From Blautia coccoides (GTDB lineage: Bacteria; Bacillota; Clostridia; Lachnospirales; Lachnospiraceae): a stretch of 64,000 nucleotides of DNA. A program made the translations under genes and the position numbers. Below the pieces are notes generated by a model. It did not search any database, was not told the DNA's origin, and saw only the letters and a list, made by a program, of their open reading frames with translations. The stretch lies in contig NZ_CP136422.1 of assembly GCF_034355335.1 (NCBI RefSeq), forward strand, positions 5,864,501-5,928,500. The letters run 5' to 3'. Every line of letters starts with the position of its first letter. Position 1 is the first letter of the stretch. Below are positions 42,018 to 50,374 of the stretch, one piece after another.

Positions 42018-42200
42018 TTTTTTACATTCATAAAAGATTCGGTTTTCGTTCATGAATTCTTCACAACTTAAACATGATTTGCACATATTTGGGGAATATA
42101 CTTATATCATAAAAATAATTCAAAACAAACATTATTTTTATATTTTCTTTTTCATATGTCGGTCGCAAGACCGGCTCTCCTTCCTTTAATATTTATAGAA

Positions 42201-42245
42201 AAAGCCATCGCCCGGTTTGGATATGTCCGGGCGATGGCTTTTGTT
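42201..42245. terminator. Bidirectional terminator between ROK gene and GPH symporter
   Basis: AGCCATCGCCCGG and CCGGGCGATGGCT with a short loop, AAAA on the left and TTTTGTTG on the right. It closes the leftward GUS-symporter operon and could also serve the ROK gene. Confidence 0.9.
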
Positions 42246-42256
42246 GTGGAAGAATA

Positions 42257-43660
42257 TCAGGCATTCTCACGTCTGCGTTTCAGTTCCTCTACATTTGCCT
42301 CCACGTTCTTTTTGCCAAGAGGGTAAATGAACCATAGGAACAGGGCTACAATGAAGAAGCATACTGCTGGAATCAGAGTGGAAGTTGTGTACAGTCCATT
42401 GATCACGGCTTCTGTCTGAACTTTTGCAAGCTGGTCATATCCGATAATGGACAGCGCCCAGCCGCCTGCGCCTCCGGCCAGTGCCTGACCAAGCTTTCTC
42501 GCAAAGGAATATACCGCATACACGGTGCCGTCCTCTCTCTGTCCTGTCTTGACCTCCTGGTCGTCTATAACATCTGTGATATTGGCCCAGATCACTGTGT
42601 TGAAGAATCCAAGCCCCAGCATACCGATATTGGCAAGCACAATGTACACCGCTACATTCTTCACTTTCAGGAAGAACAGAAGAAGGAAGACAGTACCGGC
42701 CAGAAGCGCTCCTACTGTGGATGCCTCTTTTTTACCAAATCTGCGGCTGATCGGTACACTGAGCGGGGCCACCACCACCAGCATGAGAACTGTATTTAAG
42801 ATGGTCATAATGGAAATGGCGCCTGCGGAGCCGAAATATTCTGTGTACAGATAATTGTTCATAGCCTGTATCAGGAGCTGACTCAGCAAAAGAAAGATTG
42901 CTGCGCCGATGATCCCAAGCAGGGCACGGCTTCTGAAAATAGCGGCAAAGGTCTGTCCCAGTGTGACTTTTTTTGCATCCGGATCCGGTTCTACTTTGAC
43001 ACGCTCTGTAGTGAGTTTGTAACAGATAACATAGCAGAGCACTGCACACAGAGCAAACACACCGGCAATAATGGTAAATGTGGAACCGCCTCTGACTATC
43101 TGGTTCCCGTCTGCATCCTTTGTATAGATCAGCAGCGGTGTGACTGTACCGATGATCAGTCCGGCCAGTGTTGCGCCTACTGTTCGGAATGTTGAGAGTG
43201 CAGTCCTCTCATCCGGCTTGTCTGTGATAGCTGACGCCATGGAACCGTAAGGAATATTGATGGATGTGTAAAAAACACTTCCCCACAGCAGATAGGTCAC
43301 ATACATATAGACCACCTTCAGCGCCATGGGCGCTCCTGCCATGGCACTCTGATACATAAGGAAGCTGGCTATGGCAACAGGCCCGCACATTCTTCTGACC
43401 CAGCAGCGGAATCTTCCGTCTCTTGCTGGTTTGACGGAGTCAACGATGCGTCCCATGGTGATATCAGTAAATGCATCCACCACCCTGGCTAATAGGAACA
43501 GGGTTCCCACCATGGCTCCGCTGATCCCAAGCACTTTTGTATAAAACACCATAAGGAAGGAGCTGGCAAATATAAAGGTAAAATCATTCCCGAAATCCCC
43601 GAACATATAGCCAATCTTATCCCGCATTCCAAAGGGTCTTACTTTGTTATTCTCATTCAT
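42257..43660 (-). CDS. GPH-family sugar:cation symporter (glucuronide transporter)
   Basis: 467 residues with 12 predicted membrane helices, MFS fold. The N-terminus reads KIGYMFGDFGNDFTFIFASS, typical of the glycoside-pentoside-hexuronide family (UidB, MelB, XynB). Further signs are RVVDAFTDITMGRIVD and NIPYGSMASAITDKPDERTA. It follows the beta-glucuronidase in the same operon, 92 nt apart, so its substrate is likely a glucuronide. The gap carries a short GTAACTG/CAGTTAC repeat at 43,690-43,716. Confidence 0.92.
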   Translation of the reverse strand: MNENNKVRPFGMRDKIGYMFGDFGNDFTFIFASSFLMVFYTKVLGISGAMVGTLFLLARVVDAFTDITMGRIVDSVKPARDGRFRCWVRRMCGPVAIASFLMYQSAMAGAPMALKVVYMYVTYLLWGSVFYTSINIPYGSMASAITDKPDERTALSTFRTVGATLAGLIIGTVTPLLIYTKDADGNQIVRGGSTFTIIAGVFALCAVLCYVICYKLTTERVKVEPDPDAKKVTLGQTFAAIFRSRALLGIIGAAIFLLLSQLLIQAMNNYLYTEYFGSAGAISIMTILNTVLMLVVVAPLSVPISRRFGKKEASTVGALLAGTVFLLLFFLKVKNVAVYIVLANIGMLGLGFFNTVIWANITDVIDDQEVKTGQREDGTVYAVYSFARKLGQALAGGAGGWALSIIGYDQLAKVQTEAVINGLYTTSTLIPAVCFFIVALFLWFIYPLGKKNVEANVEELKRRRENA

Positions 43661-43689
43661 GATTATCTCCCTGAAATTTATCTTTATCC

Positions 43690-43732
43690 GTAACTGTTCA
43701 GTCCCCTTTCAGTTACGAGTAAAAATCCATGC
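43690..43732. repeat. GTAACTG/CAGTTAC repeat between GUS and symporter
   Basis: GTAACTG and CAGTTAC, 7 bp, around a 13-nt spacer, followed by GAGTAAAAATCCATGC, which also occurs in the repeat at 27,519-27,610. It sits within the operon, between the two genes, and may affect transcript stability. Confidence 0.45.
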
Positions 43733-43752
43733 AAAAATAGTTTCCTTTATCC

Positions 43753-45573
43753 TCAGTTGCTTTTATGATCTAATGGAAGCTTTTCCCAGCGGTCTTTGAA
43801 ATAAAATGCTGCGTCTTTGGGCTGTCTCTGTCTGGTGAAGATTCCTTTTTTATTTCCATTTACACGCATGATTCCTTCTGTGGTCTGGAAATCAGCAAAG
43901 TTCCATACCTGTTCGCCTCTGATGAAATCATAGGAATCAAATACACGGTGACACATTTCCAGATACTCCTTCTGATATTCCTGACTCCACATAACAGAGG
44001 GCAGTTTATGCTCCGCAGCATATGTGTCGGCGCCGTATTCGGTGAAGATAAAGGGTCTGTCCAGGTTTTTCTCCGCCCATCTGTCCATCTCTACTCTGAA
44101 GGTCGCCTCTGCGTCGCACATTTCATATCCGCCCATCAGATACCAGCCATAGTACCGGTTCATGCAGATGATGTCTGCCAGGTGATAGCATTTGCAGGTA
44201 TCCGGCAGGGAATTCATGATAAGTGCAAAGGTTCTGGGGCGTTTCTGTACATCCAGTTCATGGGCGCGGGCAAATACTTTTTCAAAATAGGGAACCGCTG
44301 CCTCATCTGTAGTCTCAGGTTCATTCAGCAGGGACCAGGCAATGACACAGGCATGATTCTTGTCCCGGGTGATCATCTCCTCCACTGCCTGCAGATGGTT
44401 TTCCAGAAGTTCTGGGATCGTATCTTTTGCAAAGAACGCTGTCTTTTTGCCGGTGGATGCCTCCATAAAGTTCATCAGACTTTCAAAAAGCCCCACAGCG
44501 GGAACTTCATCAATGACCAGAAAGCCTTCGCGGTCTGCCATCTGGTAAATCTCATCGCTGTATGGATAATGGGAAGTACGGAAGGAGTTGGCCCCGATCC
44601 ACTTCATACACTCAAAATCCCTCTTCATAATACCAATGCTAAATCCACGTCCTACAATGTCACTGTCCTCGTGTTTTCCAAATCCCTTCAGGTAAACAGG
44701 AGAGCCGTTCACCAGAATGTCCTTTCCTTTTACCTCCACTGTACGGATACCGATTTCCTCGCTGTATTCATCCAGCACTTCCTCTTCATCTTTGATGCGC
44801 ACGGTAAAGGTATAGAGATATGCGTTCCGCACCTGCCACAGATGGGCATTTTTAATATGAAGAGTTCCCTCTTTGCCCTTGGCTGACGCTGCCTCTCTAC
44901 CGTCCTGGTCGTATACTGTGATCTCTACAGGATGTTTCCCTGTTGTCACAACACTGTAGGACACGTCTGCGTCCGAACCATTAATACTGTGATCCACAGT
45001 CAGATCAAACACATATTCCTTAGGAAATGCAACTAATTTTACGGGACGCTGCAGTCCGGAGTAGTTAAAGAAATCAAAATACGGATTATTCATCTTCTTT
45101 CCGTTACTCAGGACTTTCGTCTTGCCGCACGGAATATTTGTTTCACTGAGTTCATTGTTGATCTTGACAACTACCCGGTTCACTGCGTTGTATCTAGCCA
45201 CACTTGTAATGTCTGCCATGAAGGGAAGGAATCCACCCACATGGGATGCCACATGGACGCCGTTTAAATACACCTCTGCTCTGTGGGTTGCACAGCCGAA
45301 ACGGATCGCCACATTTTTACCGGCATATTCTTCCGGGACAAATACTTCTGTCTCATACCAAAAATCTCCAGCATACTCTCTTGTATCCTTGTCTGTGTAA
45401 AAATCCTGGAAGCTGGCCGGCACCGGGATCAGATCCGCCTCCGGGATTCCGTCTGTCCATCCGTTCTCTGTTCCCTTTCCTTCCGGGTCCAGACGGAATT
45501 TCCACATTCCATCCATGCTCACGGTTCTTCTGGATACGGACTGCCTTGGGTATAACATTGAATACTGTAACAT
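43753..45573 (-). CDS. uidA: Beta-glucuronidase (GH2)
   Basis: 606 residues, complete, intracellular. The three GH2 domains are present: jelly roll, Ig-like and TIM barrel. Acid/base Glu418 (SLLNEPE) and nucleophile Glu512 (FTEYGAD) match Escherichia coli Glu413 and Glu504. The glucuronate-reading NxK motif is Asn574-Lys576 in GNKKGIFTRQ. The loop after AVGLFE (about 360-385) is long, so it is likely a Loop-1-type gut enzyme that can process drug glucuronides; this rests on family knowledge. It is divergent from an AraC regulator and followed by a GPH symporter. Confidence 0.96.
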   Translation of the reverse strand: MLQYSMLYPRQSVSRRTVSMDGMWKFRLDPEGKGTENGWTDGIPEADLIPVPASFQDFYTDKDTREYAGDFWYETEVFVPEEYAGKNVAIRFGCATHRAEVYLNGVHVASHVGGFLPFMADITSVARYNAVNRVVVKINNELSETNIPCGKTKVLSNGKKMNNPYFDFFNYSGLQRPVKLVAFPKEYVFDLTVDHSINGSDADVSYSVVTTGKHPVEITVYDQDGREAASAKGKEGTLHIKNAHLWQVRNAYLYTFTVRIKDEEEVLDEYSEEIGIRTVEVKGKDILVNGSPVYLKGFGKHEDSDIVGRGFSIGIMKRDFECMKWIGANSFRTSHYPYSDEIYQMADREGFLVIDEVPAVGLFESLMNFMEASTGKKTAFFAKDTIPELLENHLQAVEEMITRDKNHACVIAWSLLNEPETTDEAAVPYFEKVFARAHELDVQKRPRTFALIMNSLPDTCKCYHLADIICMNRYYGWYLMGGYEMCDAEATFRVEMDRWAEKNLDRPFIFTEYGADTYAAEHKLPSVMWSQEYQKEYLEMCHRVFDSYDFIRGEQVWNFADFQTTEGIMRVNGNKKGIFTRQRQPKDAAFYFKDRWEKLPLDHKSN

Positions 45574-45732
45574 TTATTTTTCCTCCTCGTACCTTGTATG
45601 GCTAGATTCTAACAGTTTTTTGCCGGCGGCATTCTCACTTTTTTTAGCTTTATTCGCATTTTTTTACTTAGGACTTGAACATTTCATAAAATTGTATGAT
45701 AATAATTAAAAATAGTATGGGGAGGCAGATGT

Positions 45733-46953
45733 ATGGCGTCATATGACTCTGTTTTAAAATTTACTCAAAAGGTACTTAAAAATTTTAATTTTCACAGCAG
45801 CATTCTAACTGAAGATGAGCTTGAAAGTTTAGATCTGGATTTGGGCCTGAGGAAAAAAATTGCGGTTGACAGTACCTCCAGGGATAATGCACTGCATTTT
45901 ATCAGGAACAGCAGAGAGCATGTGATGTATTTTTCAAAAGACTGCTTTAACTGTCATCACACGGTAATGCGGCTGCCGGGGACAGATTCTCCCGTCTATT
46001 TTATAGCCGGGCCTTATCTGCAGCACAGGGCAGACAAAAAATTCATACTGCAGATGCAGCAGAAGCTGTCAATTCCGGCCAAATATTCCGGATTTTTAAA
46101 ACAATATTATGAACTGATCCCATTTATCAACCATGCAGATGATGCGCGGACCATACTTCTTCTGATGGCTGCGGAAATATTCGGGGGAGCGGAGAAGTTT
46201 TCCGTTGAATACTGCGATATGTTTATGGATGAGATCACCAACGTCTATTATGGGCAGGCACAGGTAAATCTGGAGAACAGGGAGCTGATCGAGGAGAGGT
46301 ACCGGGCAGAGCAGGAAATGATGCAGGCAGTGGCTACCGGAAACTATAAAAAAGTGGAGCTGCTGGCTGCAGGAGAAATGTCTGTCTCACTGGAGCAAAG
46401 GCTTTCCAACCGGATTCGGGATTCCAAGAATTATCTGATCATCTTTAATACACTGCTTCGCAAGGCAGCGGAGTTCGGAGGCGTTCATCCCCTGTATCTG
46501 GACGAATTGTCTTCTAAATTCGCACGGGAGATTGAGGCCATTACCAGTGAGGATGAGGACGGCAGGTTAAAGCGGGAGATGATGCGGAAGTATTGTCTGT
46601 TAGTAAAGTCTCATTCCCTGAAAGGGTATTCGCCTATTATTCAGAATGTGATCAACCATATCTGTCTTTATTTGACGGATGATCTGAGTTTAAAGGCGCT
46701 GGCTGAGGAATTTTCTATCAGCCCAAGTTACCTGTCATCGCTGTTTAAGAAAGAGACCGGAAGTACGCTGACAGACTTTGTGAATAAGAAGAGGATTGAG
46801 AATGCTGTGTTTTTGCTGAATTCTACGGATCTGCAGATCCAGAGTATCGCGGCGGCGTCCGGGGTGGCTGATTTGAATTATTTTACTAGGTTGTTTAAGA
46901 GGAATATGGGGAGGACGCCTAGTGAGTATCGGGAGATGATTCATCAGAAGTAG
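45733..46953 (+). CDS. AraC-family regulator divergent from beta-glucuronidase
   Basis: 406 residues. The C-terminal AraC double helix-turn-helix (about 305-402) contains LKALAEEFSISPSYLSSLFK and then IQSIAAASGVADLNYFTRLF. The N-terminal 290 residues form a ligand or signalling part without a family I can name; it includes a Cys-His segment (SKDCFNCHHTVM). A small YSIRK-like surface signal is absent, so it is cytoplasmic. It is divergent from the glucuronidase gene across 159 bp and probably controls it. Its stop is 14 nt from the outer part of structured repeat copy 2. Confidence 0.88.
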   Translation: MASYDSVLKFTQKVLKNFNFHSSILTEDELESLDLDLGLRKKIAVDSTSRDNALHFIRNSREHVMYFSKDCFNCHHTVMRLPGTDSPVYFIAGPYLQHRADKKFILQMQQKLSIPAKYSGFLKQYYELIPFINHADDARTILLLMAAEIFGGAEKFSVEYCDMFMDEITNVYYGQAQVNLENRELIEERYRAEQEMMQAVATGNYKKVELLAAGEMSVSLEQRLSNRIRDSKNYLIIFNTLLRKAAEFGGVHPLYLDELSSKFAREIEAITSEDEDGRLKREMMRKYCLLVKSHSLKGYSPIIQNVINHICLYLTDDLSLKALAEEFSISPSYLSSLFKKETGSTLTDFVNKKRIENAVFLLNSTDLQIQSIAAASGVADLNYFTRLFKRNMGRTPSEYREMIHQK

Positions 46954-46954
46954 T

Positions 46955-47165
46955 GGCAAAGGGGACGGGAGAGGAGGGGACAAGGTTCAGATTCTCTTCG
47001 ACGTTTCGCGTCCCTCAGCTAACCTGCTCCCAGTTGCTAAATTCGTCGGCATTGGCCTCCTCATTAATCAACTGGGGCAGGTGGATCTTCGCGCCGCTCC
47101 ACTTAACCTTCGTTCATCTGAACCTTGTCCCCTCCTCTCCCTGTTTCCTGGCTGCGGATGGAAAA
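46955..47165 (-). repeat. Structured repeat, copy 2 (inverted orientation, 26-bp inverted repeat)
   Basis: The arms at 46,967-46,992 and 47,116-47,141 are perfectly complementary over 26 bp. Only the outer GGGAGAGGA agrees with copy 1; the inner arm sequence is different. The 123-nt interior, read on the minus strand, carries the same 86-nt core. Its helix 33-34/67-68 changes as pairs (C-G to T-A, A-T to G-C), and GGC-CAAT-GCC replaces GGC-CTCT-GCC. The flanking small hairpin (TTTCC/GGAAA) and GTCCCC box are also present. It begins just after the AraC stop. Confidence 0.85.
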
Positions 47166-47460
47166 AACATGGCAACTTGCAGGTGATTGGCAAATTGATG
47201 TATTTCTGTTAAGGCTGAAGGAAAACAGCAAACTTGGAATTTATTATTAGGATGAATGTGGATTGAGGCAGATTTTTGTCTTAGCTGGGAAAGGATTGGA
47301 GGATTGGAAGATTGGGATATCAAAGGTTTCAGGGGGTAGAAAGAACCACGGCCAGGTGTTGGAGTCGGGCGTGGTTCTGGGGGATTTGAATTTTAAGGGA
47401 TGGGTTACGGGGCCATCTTTTTTGATTAGTTGGGTGTGGTTTGGTGAAGCGGTAAGAAGT
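47166..47460. other. Intergenic stretch, 295 bases
   Basis: No gene seen. The composition on the plus strand is G-rich and T-rich, with the phrase GATTGGAGGATTGGAAGATT showing weak repetition. The terminator of phnX lies at 47,338-47,378. Confidence 0.5.
47338..47378 (-). terminator. Terminator of the phn operon
   Basis: On the minus strand AGAACCACG and CGTGGTTCT, 9 bp, around a 19-nt loop, followed by TTCTACC. It lies about 80 nt after the phnX stop. Confidence 0.65.
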
Positions 47461-48228
47461 TTATAAGAGGTCCAGGATTCCTCGGATGTCTTTGATCACG
47501 TAGTCTGCGCCTGCATTTTTGTAGGTCTGGGCGGCCTGGTCAAGGATGGAGGCTTTGGCAGATGGGGTCAGGGAGTTGTATTCGGATTCTGTGAGACCCA
47601 GGACGGAGCTGCCTTCCAGGATACCTACGGAAATCATGCCTGCGTTTTTGCCTTCTTTGATGTCGGCTACGGTGTCTCCTGCTTTTATGATGCGGCGGAC
47701 ATCCATAAGATGCATGGATTCCATGTTGCGGAAGATCATGTAGGGATAGGGACGGCCAATGCCGCCTACATCATCAGGACTGAACCAGAAGTCAGGGGCA
47801 TATCCCTGCTCTGCGGCTTTGGGTGCTACGATTTTCATCATCTGCTCCGTGTAGCCTGTGGTGGAGCCTATCTGAAGGCCCAGGCTGCGAAGTTTTTCTA
47901 TGGTCTCAGGGACATAGGGTTTGGGTGACGCAAAGTCAGGGAGAATTTCGAGGATTGCTGTCTCGCTGTGCTCATAAACCTCCTTTACATCGTCCTCGGT
48001 CCAGGGGGTGCCGTGGATCTGAGTCCACAGGTCTCTGATGCGGTCCATGGAGAGCATGGTGCGGATGTGGTCTATTTTCAGCATACCCATGGGTTCACGT
48101 ACTTCTTTGATCGTAGGAGTGATCCCGAATTTTTCAAATGCTTTTATGAATGCCTGTACGGGTGCAAAGCTTCCGTAATCTACTGTGGTTCCTGCCCAGT
48201 CAAATATGATGGCGTCAAATCTGTTCAT
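47461..48228 (-). CDS. phnX: Phosphonoacetaldehyde hydrolase (phosphonatase)
   Basis: HAD-superfamily enzyme of 255 residues that splits phosphonoacetaldehyde into acetaldehyde and phosphate. Nucleophile Asp10 (IIFDWAGTTVDYGS) and Schiff-base Lys51 (GMLKIDHI) correspond to Asp12 and Lys53 of the Bacillus cereus enzyme. GSTTGYTEQMM and KAGDTVADIKEGKNAGM carry the other HAD motifs. It overlaps phnW by 4 bp at its start and is last in the operon, so together the two enzymes turn 2-aminoethylphosphonate into phosphate and acetaldehyde. Confidence 0.97.
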   Translation of the reverse strand: MNRFDAIIFDWAGTTVDYGSFAPVQAFIKAFEKFGITPTIKEVREPMGMLKIDHIRTMLSMDRIRDLWTQIHGTPWTEDDVKEVYEHSETAILEILPDFASPKPYVPETIEKLRSLGLQIGSTTGYTEQMMKIVAPKAAEQGYAPDFWFSPDDVGGIGRPYPYMIFRNMESMHLMDVRRIIKAGDTVADIKEGKNAGMISVGILEGSSVLGLTESEYNSLTPSAKASILDQAAQTYKNAGADYVIKDIRGILDLL

Positions 48229-49322
48229 CTCTTGTTTGCCTCCAGAAATTCTTTGATGATGTTATAAAGGTTCTCCATGTCCTCATGGTAAATCTCCCCT
48301 ATGTTTCCAATGCGGAAGGTGTCTGCATCTGTTACCTTTCCCGGGTAAATAGCGTAACCTCTCTCTTTGATGTACTCATACATTTCCTGGAAGGAGAAGT
48401 GGCTTCCCTCCGGATAGTAGAAGGTAGTAATGATGGGTCCCTGGTATTTGCCTTCTATATAGGGGCGGATTCCCAGTTCATACATTTTTGCAATAAGGTA
48501 TTGATTGTTCTCAGAGTAGCGTTTTGCTCGGGCAGGGATTCCCCCTTCTTCTTCCAGTTCTTCCAGTGCCTTTGCAAAGGCCAGAACTACGTGGGTGGGT
48601 GATGTAAAACGCCATTTGCCGTCTTTGTTCATGGTCAGCCACTGGTCATATAAGTCCAGGGACAGGCTTCTGGCTTTTCCGCTGCTGTCTATGAGTTTGT
48701 CTGTTCTGCAGATAATAAAGGAAAATCCGGGAACACCTTGGATGCATTTGTTTGCGCTGCTGACCAGGAAATCAATTCCCCACTCTCCAACCGGGATATC
48801 CACACCTCCAAAGCTGGACATGGCATCTACAATGAAGGTTCTGCCCATGTCTTTTACCACTTTTCCCACAGACTCTATATCGTTAAGGATGCCGGAAGTT
48901 GTCTCGCTGTGTACCATGGATACATGGGTGATCTCCGGGTCTTCCTTCATGATTTTTTTAATGATCTTCGCTGATGGCACCTTGTCATATTCTTCCCGGT
49001 ACAGCACATAGGGGATACCTGCGTGAGCGGCAATATCAGCCATTCTCTCACCGTAAGCGCCGTTTGCAGCTATGAGAAGTTTGTCGCTCTTCCCGATCAC
49101 ACTGGTGATGACAGACTCCACACCGAAGGTGCCGCTGCCCTGCATGAGGACGACTGTGTATTCCGGCTGGGCTGCGTGGGCCAGTTTCAGAAGCTGGCTG
49201 CGGATTTTAAGGGTAATTTTTTTGTAGTCGTCATCCCATGTACAATGGTCAAAGAGCATCTCCTTTTTTACGGTGTCTGTTGTGGTTAAAGGGCCTGGGG
49301 TTAATAATTTATAGTTTAACAT
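48225..49322 (-). CDS. phnW: 2-aminoethylphosphonate-pyruvate transaminase
   Basis: PLP enzyme of 365 residues that transfers the amino group of 2-aminoethylphosphonate to pyruvate, giving phosphonoacetaldehyde and alanine. The PLP lysine is Lys192 in SSANKCIQGVPGF. Also seen are TPGPLTTTDTVKKEML at the N-terminus, MQGSGTFGVES and VDAMSSFGGVDIP. It overlaps phnX by 4 bp. It is separated from the binding-protein gene upstream by 74 nt. All active-site blocks are intact. Confidence 0.97.
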   Translation of the reverse strand: MLNYKLLTPGPLTTTDTVKKEMLFDHCTWDDDYKKITLKIRSQLLKLAHAAQPEYTVVLMQGSGTFGVESVITSVIGKSDKLLIAANGAYGERMADIAAHAGIPYVLYREEYDKVPSAKIIKKIMKEDPEITHVSMVHSETTSGILNDIESVGKVVKDMGRTFIVDAMSSFGGVDIPVGEWGIDFLVSSANKCIQGVPGFSFIICRTDKLIDSSGKARSLSLDLYDQWLTMNKDGKWRFTSPTHVVLAFAKALEELEEEGGIPARAKRYSENNQYLIAKMYELGIRPYIEGKYQGPIITTFYYPEGSHFSFQEMYEYIKERGYAIYPGKVTDADTFRIGNIGEIYHEDMENLYNIIKEFLEANKR

Positions 49323-49396
49323 GATTCATTCTCCTGTGTTTTAATATATATATACTGTATCGGTTCTTTCCACTGCTGCATACCTTCCCAATCTGT

Positions 49397-50374
49397 CTAT
49401 TTACATTCCTCTGAAAGCTCCTGGTGGCGTTCCAAAAGGGAAACCGTAAGCTTCTCAGGAAATACTTTCGGATAAGCGGACATATTGTCAGGGTCTGCCT
49501 CCTCACCCTCGTAGATTGGGTTTGGATAGGTCTTGATCAGCTCGCTCCTGCCTTTTTCCACGATACACTGAGCCATCTCCATAGCCAGAGGATTTGCATT
49601 CTTTTTGTCTATCACCGCAACAGATTCTGTGAGGGAGAAATTGCCCTCCTTGGGGTCCACATAATCTACGGGAAGTCCGTCTTTTTTATCAGCTACTGCC
49701 TGATGGCGAAGGCCAAATCCAACTGCCACCTCACCTGCACGGATTTTTTTAAGGGGCGCGGAGCCTGAACTCTCAATGTGGGCACCGGCGTTTTCATAGA
49801 TGCCTTTTAACACATCTTTGGCACCGTCCTCCCCATATTCACTGACAAGGGCCTGCATGAGCAGCCACGCTGTAGAAGAACTTTTGATGTCTGTCACGGA
49901 CAGCAGGTCTTTGTATTCCGGTTTTGTCAGGTCTTTGAGACTTTCCGGCCTGTCCAGATCATTTTCACTGAGCATCTCTGTGTTCAGGAGAATGGCTCCC
50001 TCCTGGGAGGTAATGGGCGCGTAGAAAGCCGGAAATTCTGTGAGCGGCTTATAGTCAAAGGTCAGGTCAAGGAACATATTGTTCTGTTCCTGTGCGCTGT
50101 CCAGATAGAAGGAACTCATGGTTACCATGTCCGCCTCAATATCTTTTCCCTCCGCCAGCAGTTTGCCTCCCAGTTCGGAAGTGCCGAAGGTCTGGAACAG
50201 GTATTTTCCTTCATAGCCGTTGGCATCCAGGGTCTCTTTCATAGCTTCCACAGCCTCGTCATCTGCGTTTGAATAGATAACTACCTGTTTGCCGCTGCCT
50301 GAACCGCATCCTGCAAGAACGGATGCCGCCAGGGCTGCTGTCATCATAAAGGCTGTCACTTTTTTCATTTTCAT
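49397..50374 (-). CDS. phnS: 2-aminoethylphosphonate ABC transporter, binding lipoprotein
   Basis: 325 residues. The lipoprotein signal is MKMKKVTAFMMTAALAASV with the lipobox LAGC. The mature fold is that of iron/phosphonate binders (VVIYSNADDEAVEAMKETL, FQTFGTSELGGKL, SSSTAWLLMQALVSEYGEDG, GFGLRHQAVADKKDG). The start overlaps the permease stop by 4 bp (ATGA). With phnW and phnX downstream, 2-aminoethylphosphonate is the natural ligand. Symbol follows the PhnSTUV system and is tentative. Confidence 0.88.
   Translation of the reverse strand: MKMKKVTAFMMTAALAASVLAGCGSGSGKQVVIYSNADDEAVEAMKETLDANGYEGKYLFQTFGTSELGGKLLAEGKDIEADMVTMSSFYLDSAQEQNNMFLDLTFDYKPLTEFPAFYAPITSQEGAILLNTEMLSENDLDRPESLKDLTKPEYKDLLSVTDIKSSSTAWLLMQALVSEYGEDGAKDVLKGIYENAGAHIESSGSAPLKKIRAGEVAVGFGLRHQAVADKKDGLPVDYVDPKEGNFSLTESVAVIDKKNANPLAMEMAQCIVEKGRSELIKTYPNPIYEGEEADPDNMSAYPKVFPEKLTVSLLERHQELSEECK

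Noticed and set aside
43948..44886. Plus-strand frame of 312 codons
   Set aside because: Antisense to beta-glucuronidase, whose catalytic motifs are certain.
47280..47330. GATTGGAGGATTGGAAGATT as a repeat array or telomere-like motif
   Set aside because: Only two or three irregular units; no extended periodicity.
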